Shown here in pieces: positions 44,753 to 55,440 of a DNA stretch of 64,000 bases. The notes beneath the pieces were generated by a model. That model had not been told where the DNA came from, ran no database searches, and saw nothing but the letters and a program-made list of their open reading frames with translations. Source of the stretch: Datura wrightii (lineage: Eukaryota > Streptophyta > Magnoliopsida > Solanales > Solanaceae); the NCBI GenBank assembly GCA_035772735.1, contig JASDFA010000019.1, positions 74,562,001 to 74,626,000 on the forward strand, given 5' to 3'. Positions within the stretch are counted from its first letter, which is position 1; each line of letters opens with the position of its first letter. Made by a program: the position numbers and the translations under genes.

Positions 44753-45760
44753 ATGATGGCATCATGAAATGAAAGGAGGTTTGTTGGTGGAAACCCTTAT
44801 TATGATGACCCATGTCCCTATTGTGGAGGACCACACTATTGGTAAGATTGCAACTATGCCCCTGGAAGGGAGATGAGTGTACCTTCTCCTTCCTATGATG
44901 GGTATAGATGCACATTATGTGGTAGTCATGGGAGCATTAGGATGGATGCCCAAATGGGGTCACTTCTCGTTAATAATGGATATGATAGAAGTTGTGCTCC
45001 TAAACTTGATAGGAATGAAGCCATGGAAAGTGATGGAAGGAGAAATACATGTGGGCACATGGAAGCCATGCTCCAAGACTTTTTGGAGCGGGAGTATAAT
45101 GCGGAAAAGAAGGTCAACCCCTCCATGCCCATGGAATCATCAACTCCTCAAGAAGAAATATGTAAATATCTAAAAGAAGAAGCGGATGAGACATTGAGGA
45201 GCATAACAAGAACAAGTGAACAATGGGGCATAACTCAACTTGACTTATGGGAGGAAGCTCTAAGTGATGATAAAGAAGGAGTCGAGGTGAACTTCCAAGA
45301 AATCATAGAGGTATTCCAACCAACCAACATTTAAAAAATGCAAGATGCTGAAGTTGAAGAAGTGACACTAGAGCCCCCAAGTGGCATCCAACAAATTATG
45401 CTCAAGGACTACAGTGCACTTGAAGGGGAGGATGTCAAGAAAGAAGCATGCTTGAAAGGGGAGCGACTTAAACGACCCTCTTATCATTTTTGAACATTGA
45501 CCTTGGTTGACAAAATGAAAACTGAGGAGACCAAGTCAATAAAGGGAACTGAGGAGGATGATCAAAGTGGCTTCATCTTAGAGTATGCCATGCCAACAAG
45601 GCCAAAGCACATCCCTCCTCTAAGGGCCAAGAAATACAAGATGCAATATCCATTTCTTGGCCCCTTGATGCTTACACCACCAGCCCTCAAGCGGAGTAAA
45701 AGAATGGACAAGAAACTTGGGGTGCAGTTCAAATGCTCAAAGTGGAGAATAAAGTGGTGA
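44753..45760 (+). pseudogene. Single ORF of element G, about 335 codons, zinc-knuckle-like, function unknown
   Basis: One reading frame from ATG 44753 to TGA 45761 is broken by stops at 44765, about 44843, 45332 and 45491. Near the N-terminus are CPYCGGPHYW (with a stop) DC and CTLCGSHGS, both Cys/His clusters of knuckle type. The middle is acidic and probably helical (FLEREYNAEKKVN ... EEICKYLKEEADETLRSI). The C-terminus is basic with proline-rich KHIPPLRAKKYKMQYPFLGP and KRSKRMDKK. I do not recognise the family and it is not ordinary gag. It could be an RNA-binding packaging protein of a non-autonomous family; that is inference. T-rich sequence precedes it and the conserved hairpin follows 40 bases after its end. 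Confidence 0.6.
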
Positions 45761-45799
45761 AGTTGAAATCGTCGAGCCACGATGTTAACTAAGGTGCTT

Positions 45800-45817
45800 C
45801 TTAGGAGGCAACCCAAG
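45800..45817 (+). other. Conserved hairpin in element G
   Basis: CTTAGG and CCCAAG flank loop AGGCAA, with one A-C mismatch in an otherwise complete stem. The upstream flank GTCGAGCCACGATG matches A. Confidence 0.65.
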
Positions 45818-45822
45818 TGCTT

Positions 45823-48015
45823 TTACTTTTTGTTCTTACTTTACCTTTCGTTTTATTTTACTTTATGTTGGTGTTGTCTTTGATTGTGCAAGGAAGGAAC
45901 AGGTATGAAATGTGATAAAGGTGAGAGAAGCCAAATTCAAATTGAGCCACCGGCGCTAAACTGGCGAAGTGCAAGTCCAAATACGCAAAACGCAGATGTA
46001 AAGTATCATGCCTCGAAGAAACTTTCTTAAGCAGTGTCACATCTGTGTTAGTCGGTGAAACACCGGTTAAAAGGCACGAAATGCCAGTCGAACACCGGTT
46101 ATGAGCAGAAGGCCCAGAGAGTTCTTTCACCTACTACTTCCTTACTTTGTTCTACCATGAACATCGAGGAAAATTCTCTATTTGTGTTAGGGGGTGAAGT
46201 CTGAGCAGCCCACTTGTTATGTAATGCACGATATGGCCTTATGATAGATTGGGTGACACCATTCTTAAGGGTAAACTATCATTACTTGTTAGTAGTATTT
46301 GAATAAACTCCAAGAATTTTATTTATACTATGGTTCTTTCCCAAGGAGCAATTTCTTTGTCTTTTTTTTATTGTCGAACCGGGTTGGCATTTCCCAATGA
46401 TAGATTGAGAGGCAACTATCCTAATGGAAAATGTCAAGTCTAGAGTCTTGTAGAGTCTTTTGTGCACTTCTTTGATGAGGTACCACCAACATTTCTTGCT
46501 TGTCATTATGCATGAATTTTGAAAAGAAAAGAGGGATATCTAAATGTGAAAATGAGCACTCTCTTGTCATGAATTATATATTCTTTGCTTGGCTTGTTGA
46601 TTTATAACTAGCTTGTTAAAATTCATCCTCTTAATGTGATGAAGGAAGTGTGTGCAAATCTTGGATTGTGATGCCTTGTGTGGTGAGGTTTTTGGGCTTA
46701 ATTCTTATGTATACATGATTGTCTAGAACTTGCCCTATGTGTGATTCAAGGTGAAATGATAGATGTGGCTGGACTATGAACATGATCTTAGGCCCTCTTT
46801 TGTTAGTCACTTCACCCAAAATGACCTCCTTGAGCATTAATCTTTGATAGCCAATGTTTGAGCCTTGGACCCTTTCTTTGGAACCCACATTACAAGCCTA
46901 ATGACCATTTTTAATCCTTCTCTTTGGCACCCATCCTCCCTAGTTGGTAGTGACAAAATAACGAAAAAAATGGGGCTTGAAGCCCATGAAATAGGGAGCA
47001 ATAAGGAAATGGATGTCAGATACGGCAAAAGCCTAAGTTTGGGGGTTTGCAAGAGAAGGGGAAAATGAGAGCTTCAATGTGAGGTAGCACCAAAATCATG
47101 ATGAAATGAATGAATCGATGGGTTGAAAGACCTCGAATCATAAAAAGAGAAAGAATAAGTTAATAGGTTCTATCTCTTGCATAGATAAGGCTAAATGTGA
47201 AATTCATAGATGTTACAACGGTGGCTCATGTTACACAAAGATGAAGATGATAAAAAAGGAGAAATAAGGTGGAGTGGTTTAAATAAGGTGATGGGATGTT
47301 ACAAGCATTTGTAAAGGTATTAGGGAGGCTTTAGTCATTAAAGCTAAACATTTATCCTACCCTTACCCCTAGCCGTCATTATGAACCACAAGTCCTAATT
47401 GATTTTGAGTGTATCAACACTACATTAGTGGCGAGATATATGAAGAGCAAGCCTATAGGTCAATTTTTATGCACTTGAATTATTTTGTGAGAGTGAATGC
47501 ACTTGTCTTATCTTATAATACCATTATGTGAAAGGCTAAAAAATGTGTGTCATATTCTCTCTTATTGTGAGGGGCATCATTTCCTAGGAGTACATGCTTA
47601 AAATTGTTTTCAAAGAGAGGTACGATTAAGGTAAGCTGGTAGCGAACTTTAAGGCAAGATTTGAATGTGAATTGACAATGACTTGAGATGCTCTTTGAAC
47701 TTTGTTTTGAGGAACTATGCCCCTTGTTTGAGTGAAAGAAATGCATGCAAGATATGTTTAATGATTGTGGTCATCTATTGAAGCTTGTGCATTATGGTTT
47801 GAGTCTTTTCTTTTTCTTAAATTGGTGTATAATATTTGGATTATCTTGAGGCTTGATGATTTTGTGTACAACTACCGTAGTGTTCTAAGAATTAGCAATG
47901 TCCTCTTGTGCAAGAATATCTTGATTGGACCTTAATATAAAAACTCATATATATAGCATGTTGTTCATTTGCTCAACTGTAAAGAATTCCATTACTTCAG
48001 GACAAACAATGGTTC
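45823..48015 (+). other. 3' internal untranslated region of element G
   Basis: 2.2 kb without a supportable ORF. A GC-rich word block (45944-46107, with CACCGGCGCTAAACTGGCG and GAACACCGGTTATG) repeats words of G's own LTR. Short ORFs such as those at 46631 and 46865 show no domain. Some blocks resemble the A and E 3' internal layout (for example 47350-47480, with 'CCTACCCTTACCCC' and 'CAAGTCCTAATTG'). Confidence 0.5.
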
Positions 48016-48028
48016 AAGTTTGGGGGTT
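48016..48028 (+). promoter_or_regulatory. Polypurine tract of element G
   Basis: AAGTTTGGGGGTT directly precedes the 3' LTR start TGATGAGTTGG. Confidence 0.65.
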
Positions 48029-49584
48029 TGATGAGTTGGAAATTTACCAACTAGGCTCCTAAGCATGAGTTTTTGCTAGTTTTTGAGTCATTTACGTGGA
48101 TTTTATGCCCTTTATCCTAAATTCTATGTAGGTACTTCATGTGAGTGGAGAAAGCATAAAATCGAGCAAAATACATGAAGTTTGAGATGGAATTTGATGA
48201 ATTGGCATATGAACAAGAGGATCCAAAGATAATGGAAGATTTGAGCTCAAGAAGAGGTGCAAAGAAATGCTTTAAATCGGCTAAATGCAGATCCGGGTGG
48301 GCAAAACGCCGAAGCTACTGCCCAGACCGGCTATTCAACTGGCTGTTCGTGGAATGGCATTGGTTAAAAGCCCATTGAACTGCCGGTTCCCATGCCAAGA
48401 GACTGTTTTCAACTGGCTACAGTTTGCTGCTCCGCGAATTGACACCAGCTAAACGCCAGTTCTTCACGGGAGAGGCCATCTAAGAAAGGGTAAAAAGGTC
48501 TAGAAAGGTCTCCAAAGCATCTAAAAGCCTCAAGGGCATTTGGGAAATGTTGTACACAAGAAAGTACAGATATCTACATAACTTTCATTACACACTATTC
48601 ATTGAAGGATCTAGACTTCATCTTTTTCATAGAATTTTTGGTAGAATCTTTTCACCCTAGGATTGTAGAGTTAGATAGTACCTTTCTTCTTCTTTTAATT
48701 TAACCCAAATTGGGGAAATTCCACCATTTTTGTAAGATCTTATGAAACAAATTTGTGAAGCTAATGTGATAAATGTGAGGGGAATCCTCTTGGTATCTTC
48801 TCTCTACCTTTAAGTATGCTTTACTAATTTGCTAGCTAGAGGTATATTCATGGTGGGTTTGTTAATTTGATTGGGTTTTGATAAATTTCTCTTGGATTCT
48901 TATTGAAATTGTAGATCTATTATCTTCTCCCAAGTTATAATTTCCAAAATTGATGGTTTGCAAACATGAATTGTACTTTACTTTTCTTGCTTTTGCTTGA
49001 GAGAGAAAGGTGAGAATTGGTGAGAAGATAATAGTGAGGAATTGGAGTGTTTGTGTGTGGGATTAAGATAGAGATAGTTAAAACCCACATTTCACTCCAT
49101 TAAAGGTCAAGGCTAGAAATAGCTAGCCCTTCCTCAAGCTTGTGTGGTTGATTACTTGAATTGACTTTGGAGTTTGGAAGAACCCAAGGCATAAACATTC
49201 TTATGGTTGAAAAATAAGAGAATGTGAATTACCCAATGCTATCTATGATAATTTTGAGTCTAACGCATGCATTGAAGAAATTCCCTATTAAATTGTGCTC
49301 TCATCTATAAAATGCCCCTAGCCTCTCATTTATGATTGCTTCAATTGGAATTTTCCCCAATTAGTCTTAGCTTTGAATTAGATAGTTATTTCCCTTTAAT
49401 TTCCCCCAAAATTACTTTTCAAATATTGAACAATTATGCGTTCTAGTTTGAATTAAATTATAACTCTAGAATTATCGATTCAATTCTCTATGGGATTCGA
49501 CCCAGACATCCGTCGAGATATTTTTTTTGATACAATGACCGTTAACACTCTTTCGTAAAAGAGGAGTGTAGTTTGAAGTTATCA
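48029..49584 (+). repeat. 3' LTR of element G (1,556 bp)
   Basis: It matches the 5' LTR. The TATA box of the 5' LTR (TATAAAAG) is changed to TCTAAAAG here (about 48520). The U5 block CTCTATGGGATTCGACCC is at about 49484. Confidence 0.87.
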
Positions 49585-49589
49585 CCAGA

Positions 49590-50160
49590 TAAAATTCATA
49601 TATGGTAAACTTGGCGTATAGTTGTTTCTCCTTCAGCAGCCCCAACACAATTCTCAAATGATTCTCATGTTCCTACTTAGTCTTGGAGTACACCAAAATA
49701 TCATCAATGAAATTTATTACAAATTAATCCAGATAGGGTTTGAAGATACCGTTCATCAAGATCATGAATAGTACTAGAGCATTAATGAATCTGAAGGACA
49801 TGAATAAGAACTCATAATTTACGTACCTAATCCGAAAAGCTGTCTTAGGAGTATCCTCAGCACAAATCTTCAGTTGATGTTAACCCGATCTCAAGTCAAT
49901 CTTTGAATACACTGCTGTCCCCTGTAACTGATTAAACATGTCATCTATTCGAGGAAGAACATATTTATTCTGAATGGTTACCTTATTCAACTGACGGTAA
50001 TCAATGCACATTCGTATGCTATCGTCCTTTTTCATAAACAACAACGGGGAATTCCACGGATAGACACTCGGCCTGATAAATGCTTTACTAAGAAACTCTT
50101 ACAACTACTCCGTAAGTTCCCTCAACTCCCAGTTGGTACCATCCTGCATGACGTATGGAT
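49590..50160 (-). pseudogene. Central RT of element H, 5' side of insertion G
   Basis: Minus-strand reading gives HPYVMQDGTNWELRELTE (about 50105-50158), IRMCIDYRQLNKVT (about 49980-50020), and the catalytic box NFIDDILVY near 49685-49715 with one stop close by. RIVLGLLKEKQLYAKFTIYE follows up to the G insertion. The catalytic Asp pair is present. The N-terminal bases are lost at the S1 junction. Confidence 0.75.
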
Positions 50161-51631
50161 GGTGAAGTCCCAATATCGATCCTTCAGAGACTTGTCAGAT
50201 TAATTGCTCAAGGTTAACATTTTATTGCACTATTCAAATAAACACAGGTAAAATAGGGAATGGTTTTGGATATTATTCTACTAACTTTGAAATGTAAATT
50301 AACTAATGCACTAAAATCGTTTTCACAAGTGTTTTTAATTCAAATGATGATAAGAATCTAGGGTCTTGGTACTTTTGCTTTTAGGTTGAGTTTTAGGACT
50401 TGATTACACTAGACTAGACTCTTCTAAGATTGGTATTTGCAAGTTATAATCCCATTTCTTACTATTCTCCCAAATATCAAAGAACTATCTCATGAATCCT
50501 AATACCTATATCCCTATGGTTGCAGGAAAAACATGAGACGACGGTTGAATATACTTGTATTCAACTGAAGAAGGTTGAAGGGTATATCCCTATCCTCGAT
50601 AATGAAATCAACTCTTGAACTCTTGGAACAAGATTATGGAAACCTATTCTATGCTTGCTTTTAACCCTATTAGTTCTCTCTTCCAAGTTCAACCAAGAGA
50701 CAACATATAATATTTGCAAGGTGATCAGGATAACGAATATTAAAACAAGTAAACATAAACAATCTTGAATCAAGAATTAAAGTCTAGCATAAAAAAGTTT
50801 ATAAGCTACAACCATCAGCTATAACCAAAACCCTAGAACGAGAGTTTAGCCACTCATGTTCAAGAGGAAAACAAAAGTTATCATCATTCGAATTAACAAA
50901 AGCATAGAGTAAAGAAGAAAACTTAGAAGAAAATAAACTTCTGTCTCTTCCCCCAAAGCCTACGTACAAAAATGATCCAAGATTGATTGATTCTCTTAAA
51001 AAATGTCGTGGATGTTATATTTATAAGTAAGGTATCAAATGACTCTTTTGCCCTTGAAATGTTCAACTTTTAGACTTGATTTCCGCCTAGGGCATCTCCT
51101 GGTGAGCCACACCATCCAATGCACCAGACAGTGGCTTGCATTTCCTCTGAAGTTCAGCCTCTGGTGCACTAATACCAACTATTTCACCAATATGTTAGTC
51201 AAATTCTATACATTATAGGGTCTGGCACGCTGCACCACTCAGTGCACTAGAGTGTTAGAAAATTTTTCAAGTACGGAATGCCTCTGGTGCGCCCGCTACT
51301 CATCTTGCCAAGGTGTTGATCAAAATTCTTCTAAAGTTGGGGCTTTGACATGTCGCACCAGCCTGAGTGAAATTTTCTCTGAAGTTTGGAGACTGGTGCG
51401 TTGCACCAGCTATCTCACCAGGCTGATTTTTCTTGAATTCTACTTTCTTCATAGCTTGGGACATTTTTGAGTTCTTATCCATTGATTACCTGCTAAAACC
51501 ATCCAAAATACTTGTTAGCTCATTTAACACATCATCATGAATTCATACATTTCATAATGATAATCATCTCCAAACAAGGTATAGTATAAGTAAAAGTATG
51601 GAAAATGGGCATAAGAATATGCTTAACATCA
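50161..51631 (-). repeat. S1: Athila-like LTR, truncated at its 3' end, in element H
   Basis: It matches the LTR of element I (52559-54095) but lacks the terminal ~55 bases of U5: H coding sequence (ATCCATACGTC) starts directly after GGACTTCACC on the minus strand. On the minus strand it starts TGATGTTAAGC at 51631. TATAAATA is at 51018-51025, with a word block at about 51080-51430 (GGTGCGCTGCACCAG-type words). About 150 bases of RT appear to be missing next to it, so it is not a clean solo LTR. Confidence 0.7.
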
Positions 51632-51639
51632 AATACCTT

Positions 51640-52114
51640 TAAGAACTCACAAACTACTGGGACCGACTAGATTGTAGGGACCCTCTAAACTGACATCCTG
51701 AATGTGGGCTAGATACGCCGAACACCCTCACCCTATCAATTTTTGAGCACAAATATAGAAGATAAGCTTTTTAGGAGCACGACTACATCTCCCTATCCAC
51801 TCTAACCTAGACATCCCTGGCATCGCTATGGTGACTGTCTTAGCATGGAAATCAAGAATGGCATGGTAAGGAGACAACCAACTCATCCCCAAAATCACAT
51901 CGAAGTCTACCCGCGTGTCAGAACCTATCAAGTATACCGAACAAGCACGTAAATCCCTATCCACAACCACAGAATCCCCCACAAGAGTAGACACATGAAT
52001 CAAAATATCAAGAACATCACAAGCAAGGTCCAATCCCACAAAAATAATATGCATACACACAGGAAAAGGTAGAACTAGAATCAAATAAAGCCGTAGCCAT
52101 TTTGTCACATACAA
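51640..52114 (-). pseudogene. Protease and protease-RT linker of element H
   Basis: The frame 51728-52114 carries VGLDLACDVLDILIHVSTL, then DFDVILGMSWLSPYHAILDF and the linker toward AQKLIG. The N-terminal active-site Gly-Ala motif is not recognisable in this frame. Downstream the linker reads CSAYLAHIQDVSLEGP before it breaks at the S1 junction. Confidence 0.65.
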
Positions 52115-52157
52115 GAATTTTACCTATGATAATAACATCTGAAGCCTCTACCTTGGG

Positions 52158-52558
52158 TCAACCAGGAAATGCATAGAAGTGGGCTTGATTACCTACTTGA
52201 GACCCGCCCCTTTTGGTTTCTACAACCCCTCGACCGGACTGAGTACCACCCTTTCCTGTCTGAGCACCTGCTCTGCCAAGCTGGGTGCCCCCTCTAACTG
52301 CGTACTGATTGCCCTGCCCAAGCTCTAGGCGATCCTTACTGAATGCACTACATCCTCTCCCGGCAGGGTCCGGAGGTTGAAGAGCTAGGTGTGGAACAAT
52401 CTGCCTGCCCTGGCCAAACCTGGGACACCATCTACAAATGTGGTCATACTCCTCATACTCATGGCACACCTTATCAATCGTCGACTTCTGAGACAATGGA
52501 GGAAATAGGACGAGCGCCAAAATCTGAGCGAACTATCCAGGCGCTCCCAACTACACCA
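52158..52558 (-). pseudogene. gag C-terminus with zinc knuckle of element H
   Basis: The minus-strand frame shows CHEYEEYDHICRWCPRFGQG, a zinc knuckle whose second Cys is Tyr, followed by a Gly/Arg/Gln-rich tail (GAQTGKGGTQSGRG) typical of this chromovirus gag. Element I interrupts it at 52558/52559, and the rest of gag is not in the window. Confidence 0.7.
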
Positions 52559-54095
52559 TGATATCTCCAAACACACGCAATCGCACGTGGTCATCAAGTA
52601 ACATAGGACGGTGAAGTCCCTATATCGATCCCTCAGAGACTTTTTAGATTAGTTGCTTAAGGTTAACATTTTATTTCACTCTTTAAATAAACACAAGTAA
52701 ACTAAGGAAATGGTTTTGGAGATTATTCTACTACTTTGAAATGTAAATTAAACTAATGAACAAAAATTATTTTCACAAGTGTTTATAATTCAAATGATGA
52801 TGAGAATCTAGGGTCTTCGTGCTTTTGCTTTCAGATTGAGTTTTTAGGACTCTAATACACTAAGGCTAAATATTTCAAAGATTGCTAGTTGCAAGTTACG
52901 ATTCCATTTCTTACTATTCTCCCGAATATGCAAGAACCATCCCATGAACCCTAACACCTATATCCCTATGGATGTAGGAGAAACATGAGACGACGGTCAA
53001 AGATACTTATGTTTAATTGAACAGGGTTGAAGGGTATATCGCTATCCTCGACAACGAAATCAACTCTTGAACTGATTGAAAAAGATAATTGAAAATTATT
53101 CTTTGCTTGCGTTTAACCCTCTTAGTTCCCTCTCCCGAGTTCAACCAAGGGACAACAGATAATATTTTCAAGGTGATCAATCTAATGAATAATCAATGAA
53201 AACAAGTAAGCATAAACAATCTTGAATGAAGAATTAAAGTCTAGCATAAACGAGTATTCAAACTACAACCATCAGCTATGGCCAAAACCCGAGAACAAGA
53301 GTTTAGCCACTCATGTTCAAGCGAAAATATAAAGAAATCATCATTCAAATCAAAATCATAGAGTAAAGAAGAAAACCTAGAAGAAGATAAACTTTCTCTT
53401 CCCCCGAGAACTACGTTCAAACTGATCCTTTCTGATTGAAGACTCCTAACAGAATACCCTAGATATTATATTTATAAGCAAGGTATGAAATGAATCTTTT
53501 GCCCTTGAAAAGTTCAGCTTTTAGACTTGAAATTCCACCCTGAACAGGCCTTGGCACGCCGCGTCTTCCATCTCGCTAGACTGTGGATTGAATTTCCTCT
53601 GAAGTTTAGCCTTTGGCGCAGCACATCAACCATTTCACTTAGGTTTTAGTAAATATTTTCAAATAAAGGACCTGGCGTGTTGTACCTCTCACTGCACCAA
53701 AGTGTTAGAAAATTTCTCAATTTAGAAATACCTCTACCGCGCCATGCCACTCAGTTCTCCATGTTGTTGATTAAAATTCTTCTGCAGTTCAGGCTCTAGT
53801 ACACTGCACCACCCAATGCACTAGCCTGGGTGCAATTTTCCTTGAAGTTTGGTGGCTGGCGCGCCACACCAACTATCTCACTAGGACAACTTTAGTCGAA
53901 TTCTTCTTTCTTCACACATTGGGCCATTTTTGAGTCCTTTTCCACTGATTACCTGCTAAAATCATCTAGAAACACTTGTTAGCTCATTTAACACACACAA
54001 GCATGAATTTATGCATTTCATAAGGATAATGATCTCAAAACAAAGTAAAAGATGGGTAAATATATGGCAAATGGGCATAAGAATATGCCCAACGT
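52559..54095 (-). repeat. 3' LTR of element I (about 1,537 bp)
   Basis: On the minus strand it starts TGACGTTGGGC at 54095. TATAAATA is at 53469-53476, with a word block at about 53535-53880 (GGCGCGCCACACC-type words). The U5 end TTACTTG...GACCACGTGCGATTGCG resembles the U5 of A. It is closely related to S1. Confidence 0.78.
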
Positions 54096-55440
54096 CATCA
54101 CTCCACACTTAAACCATTGTTCATCCTCGAAAAATCCTTACTTATATGCACAAACATCTTTTCTCACCACTTGTCACCTCTATCAATTCTCACTCAAGCA
54201 CCTAGCACAGAGCATATGAATAAGTGGTTCATCAATTCATATAATTCACATAAAGAACACACATAATTTTTCACATTTGAAACTACATAACTTCTATAAC
54301 TGACTCATCCTTTCAAAACTAGGCCAATATGATTAAGTATGAAAAATGCAACACATAGTACACTGACTCTGACCATATTATGCCCTCACTTATTTAGTTA
54401 TGTTCCTTGATGTAAACTTGGAACATAATAAGCAAGACACATTCATTCTCACAAATGATGTATCATACATATGCAACATACATAGGAAGACACTTGGAAC
54501 AAAACTTGGAACATAATAAGCAAGACATATTATCAATTCAAAACTTGGAACATAATAAGCAAGACACATTCACTCTCACATATGATATATCATACATATG
54601 TAACATACATAGGCTTGCCTCTCATGTACCATTAGACTACTTAATCACGTCAAAGAGAGTAAGATCATGAGGACTTTTCTGGTTGTAATATTGGCTAAGG
54701 GATGGGTAGGAATGGTTTTCTTTCAGAGTAGCTACCAGTCCCAAGCACTTTTTAGACATTATTTCATATTTATTGTCCACTTTTTCCTTTCACTGCTCAC
54801 CCTTCCCTTCCCTAATCTTTTTTCTCTTTTTCTCATGCCCCTCTTTATACTACTTGACTGCTAGTTTCTGCTTATAAGTTCAACAAGAATAATCAACCAT
54901 TGAAGATCTTTAATTTGTGTTCTAGTAGCAAGCAGACATGTTATTTTGTGTGAGCACCCCTCTTTCTATTATCTCCTCTTGCCATCACTATTTTTTCCCT
55001 TTCCCTTGACTTTTTCCACTTCGGTGAAACCTTCATTCTTAAATCTCAAAGTGCCTCAAACTATCTTTGGATAAAAAATTCTAAAGGTCATACAATAAAG
55101 GTATTAGGCTTGTTTTGTGGCTAAGAAGAAAATTAAGGCTTATGACTCAAAGGGGTTTGACTAGGGATAGCGTTAAGGAAGGTACAACAACAATGGACAA
55201 GATGGGTTTTTCAAAGAAATGCCTTAATCACATCTCACCTCTTTGTCAATTAGCTATACTATACACACTTAGGCAAGTTTTAGATGTTTATGTACAAAAC
55301 ACAACAAATCAAGCTTATTTATCATGGAATCATGGTCTGAGTCGGTCTCCTATGGCCACATATCCACACAATCAAATTGAATGAGTTCTTTCATTACTAA
55401 GCCCTAAGATTTTTTCTTAAGTCAAGTTAAAGAACCTATG
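54096..55440 (-). other. 3' internal region of element I with tandem repeats
   Basis: The minus strand begins at the polypurine tract TTAAGTGTGGAGTGA (54096-54110). No supportable ORF. It contains the diverged conserved block near 54690-54740 (GGGATGGGTAGG) and a tandem repeat at 54413-54613. Confidence 0.6.
54413..54613. repeat. Imperfect tandem triplication
   Basis: AAACTTGGAACATAATAAGC recurs at about 54413, 54501 and 54541. The first and third copies continue with CATACATATG...AACATACATAGG; the middle copy is shortened. Confidence 0.75.

Larger units (their letters stand above)
43087..49584 (+). mobile_element. Element G: non-autonomous LTR element with a single zinc-knuckle ORF
   Basis: LTRs 43087-44612 and 48029-49584 start TGATGAGTTG and end TTATCA. 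The flanks CCAGC (43082-43086) and CCAGA (49585-49589) differ at one base and fit a 5-bp target duplication. The 3.4 kb interior has a primer site, one ORF, a hairpin, a word block and a polypurine tract, but no recognisable capsid core, protease, RT or integrase. Its LTRs are related to those of element B, which carries gag, so a B-like element could supply proteins. Roughly 20 differences occur in 260 hand-aligned LTR bases, so it is older than A. Confidence 0.85.
14761..52558 (-). mobile_element. Element H: Tekay-type chromovirus, the main nesting host (interrupted by B, G and S1; truncated by I)
   Basis: Pieces in minus-strand order from high to low coordinate: gag knuckle (52158-52558), protease (51640-52114), RT (49585-50160 and 42826-43086), RNase H (42433-42825), integrase and chromodomain (40850-42430), then a 3' LTR at 38402-40800 continuing at 14761-14930 once element B is removed. 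The rejoined LTR is about 2.56 kb with ends TGTAATGACC and CACGGTCA. The 5' LTR and the start of gag are beyond element I and outside the window. Confidence 0.75.
52559..55440 (-). mobile_element. Element I: Athila-like element, 3' LTR and part of the 3' internal region
   Basis: An LTR (52559-54095), a polypurine tract and 1.3 kb of 3' internal sequence run up to the start of element D. On the minus strand the LTR ends GGAGATATCA. I is inserted in gag of H, and D is inserted in I. No coding domain of I is visible in the window. Confidence 0.7.

Noticed and set aside
44753..45760. Captured host gene in element G
   Set aside because: Its position between primer site and hairpin and the retroviral-type knuckle motifs fit an element protein better. 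No intron traces or host domain are recognised. It is kept as an element ORF of unknown function, not excluded outright.
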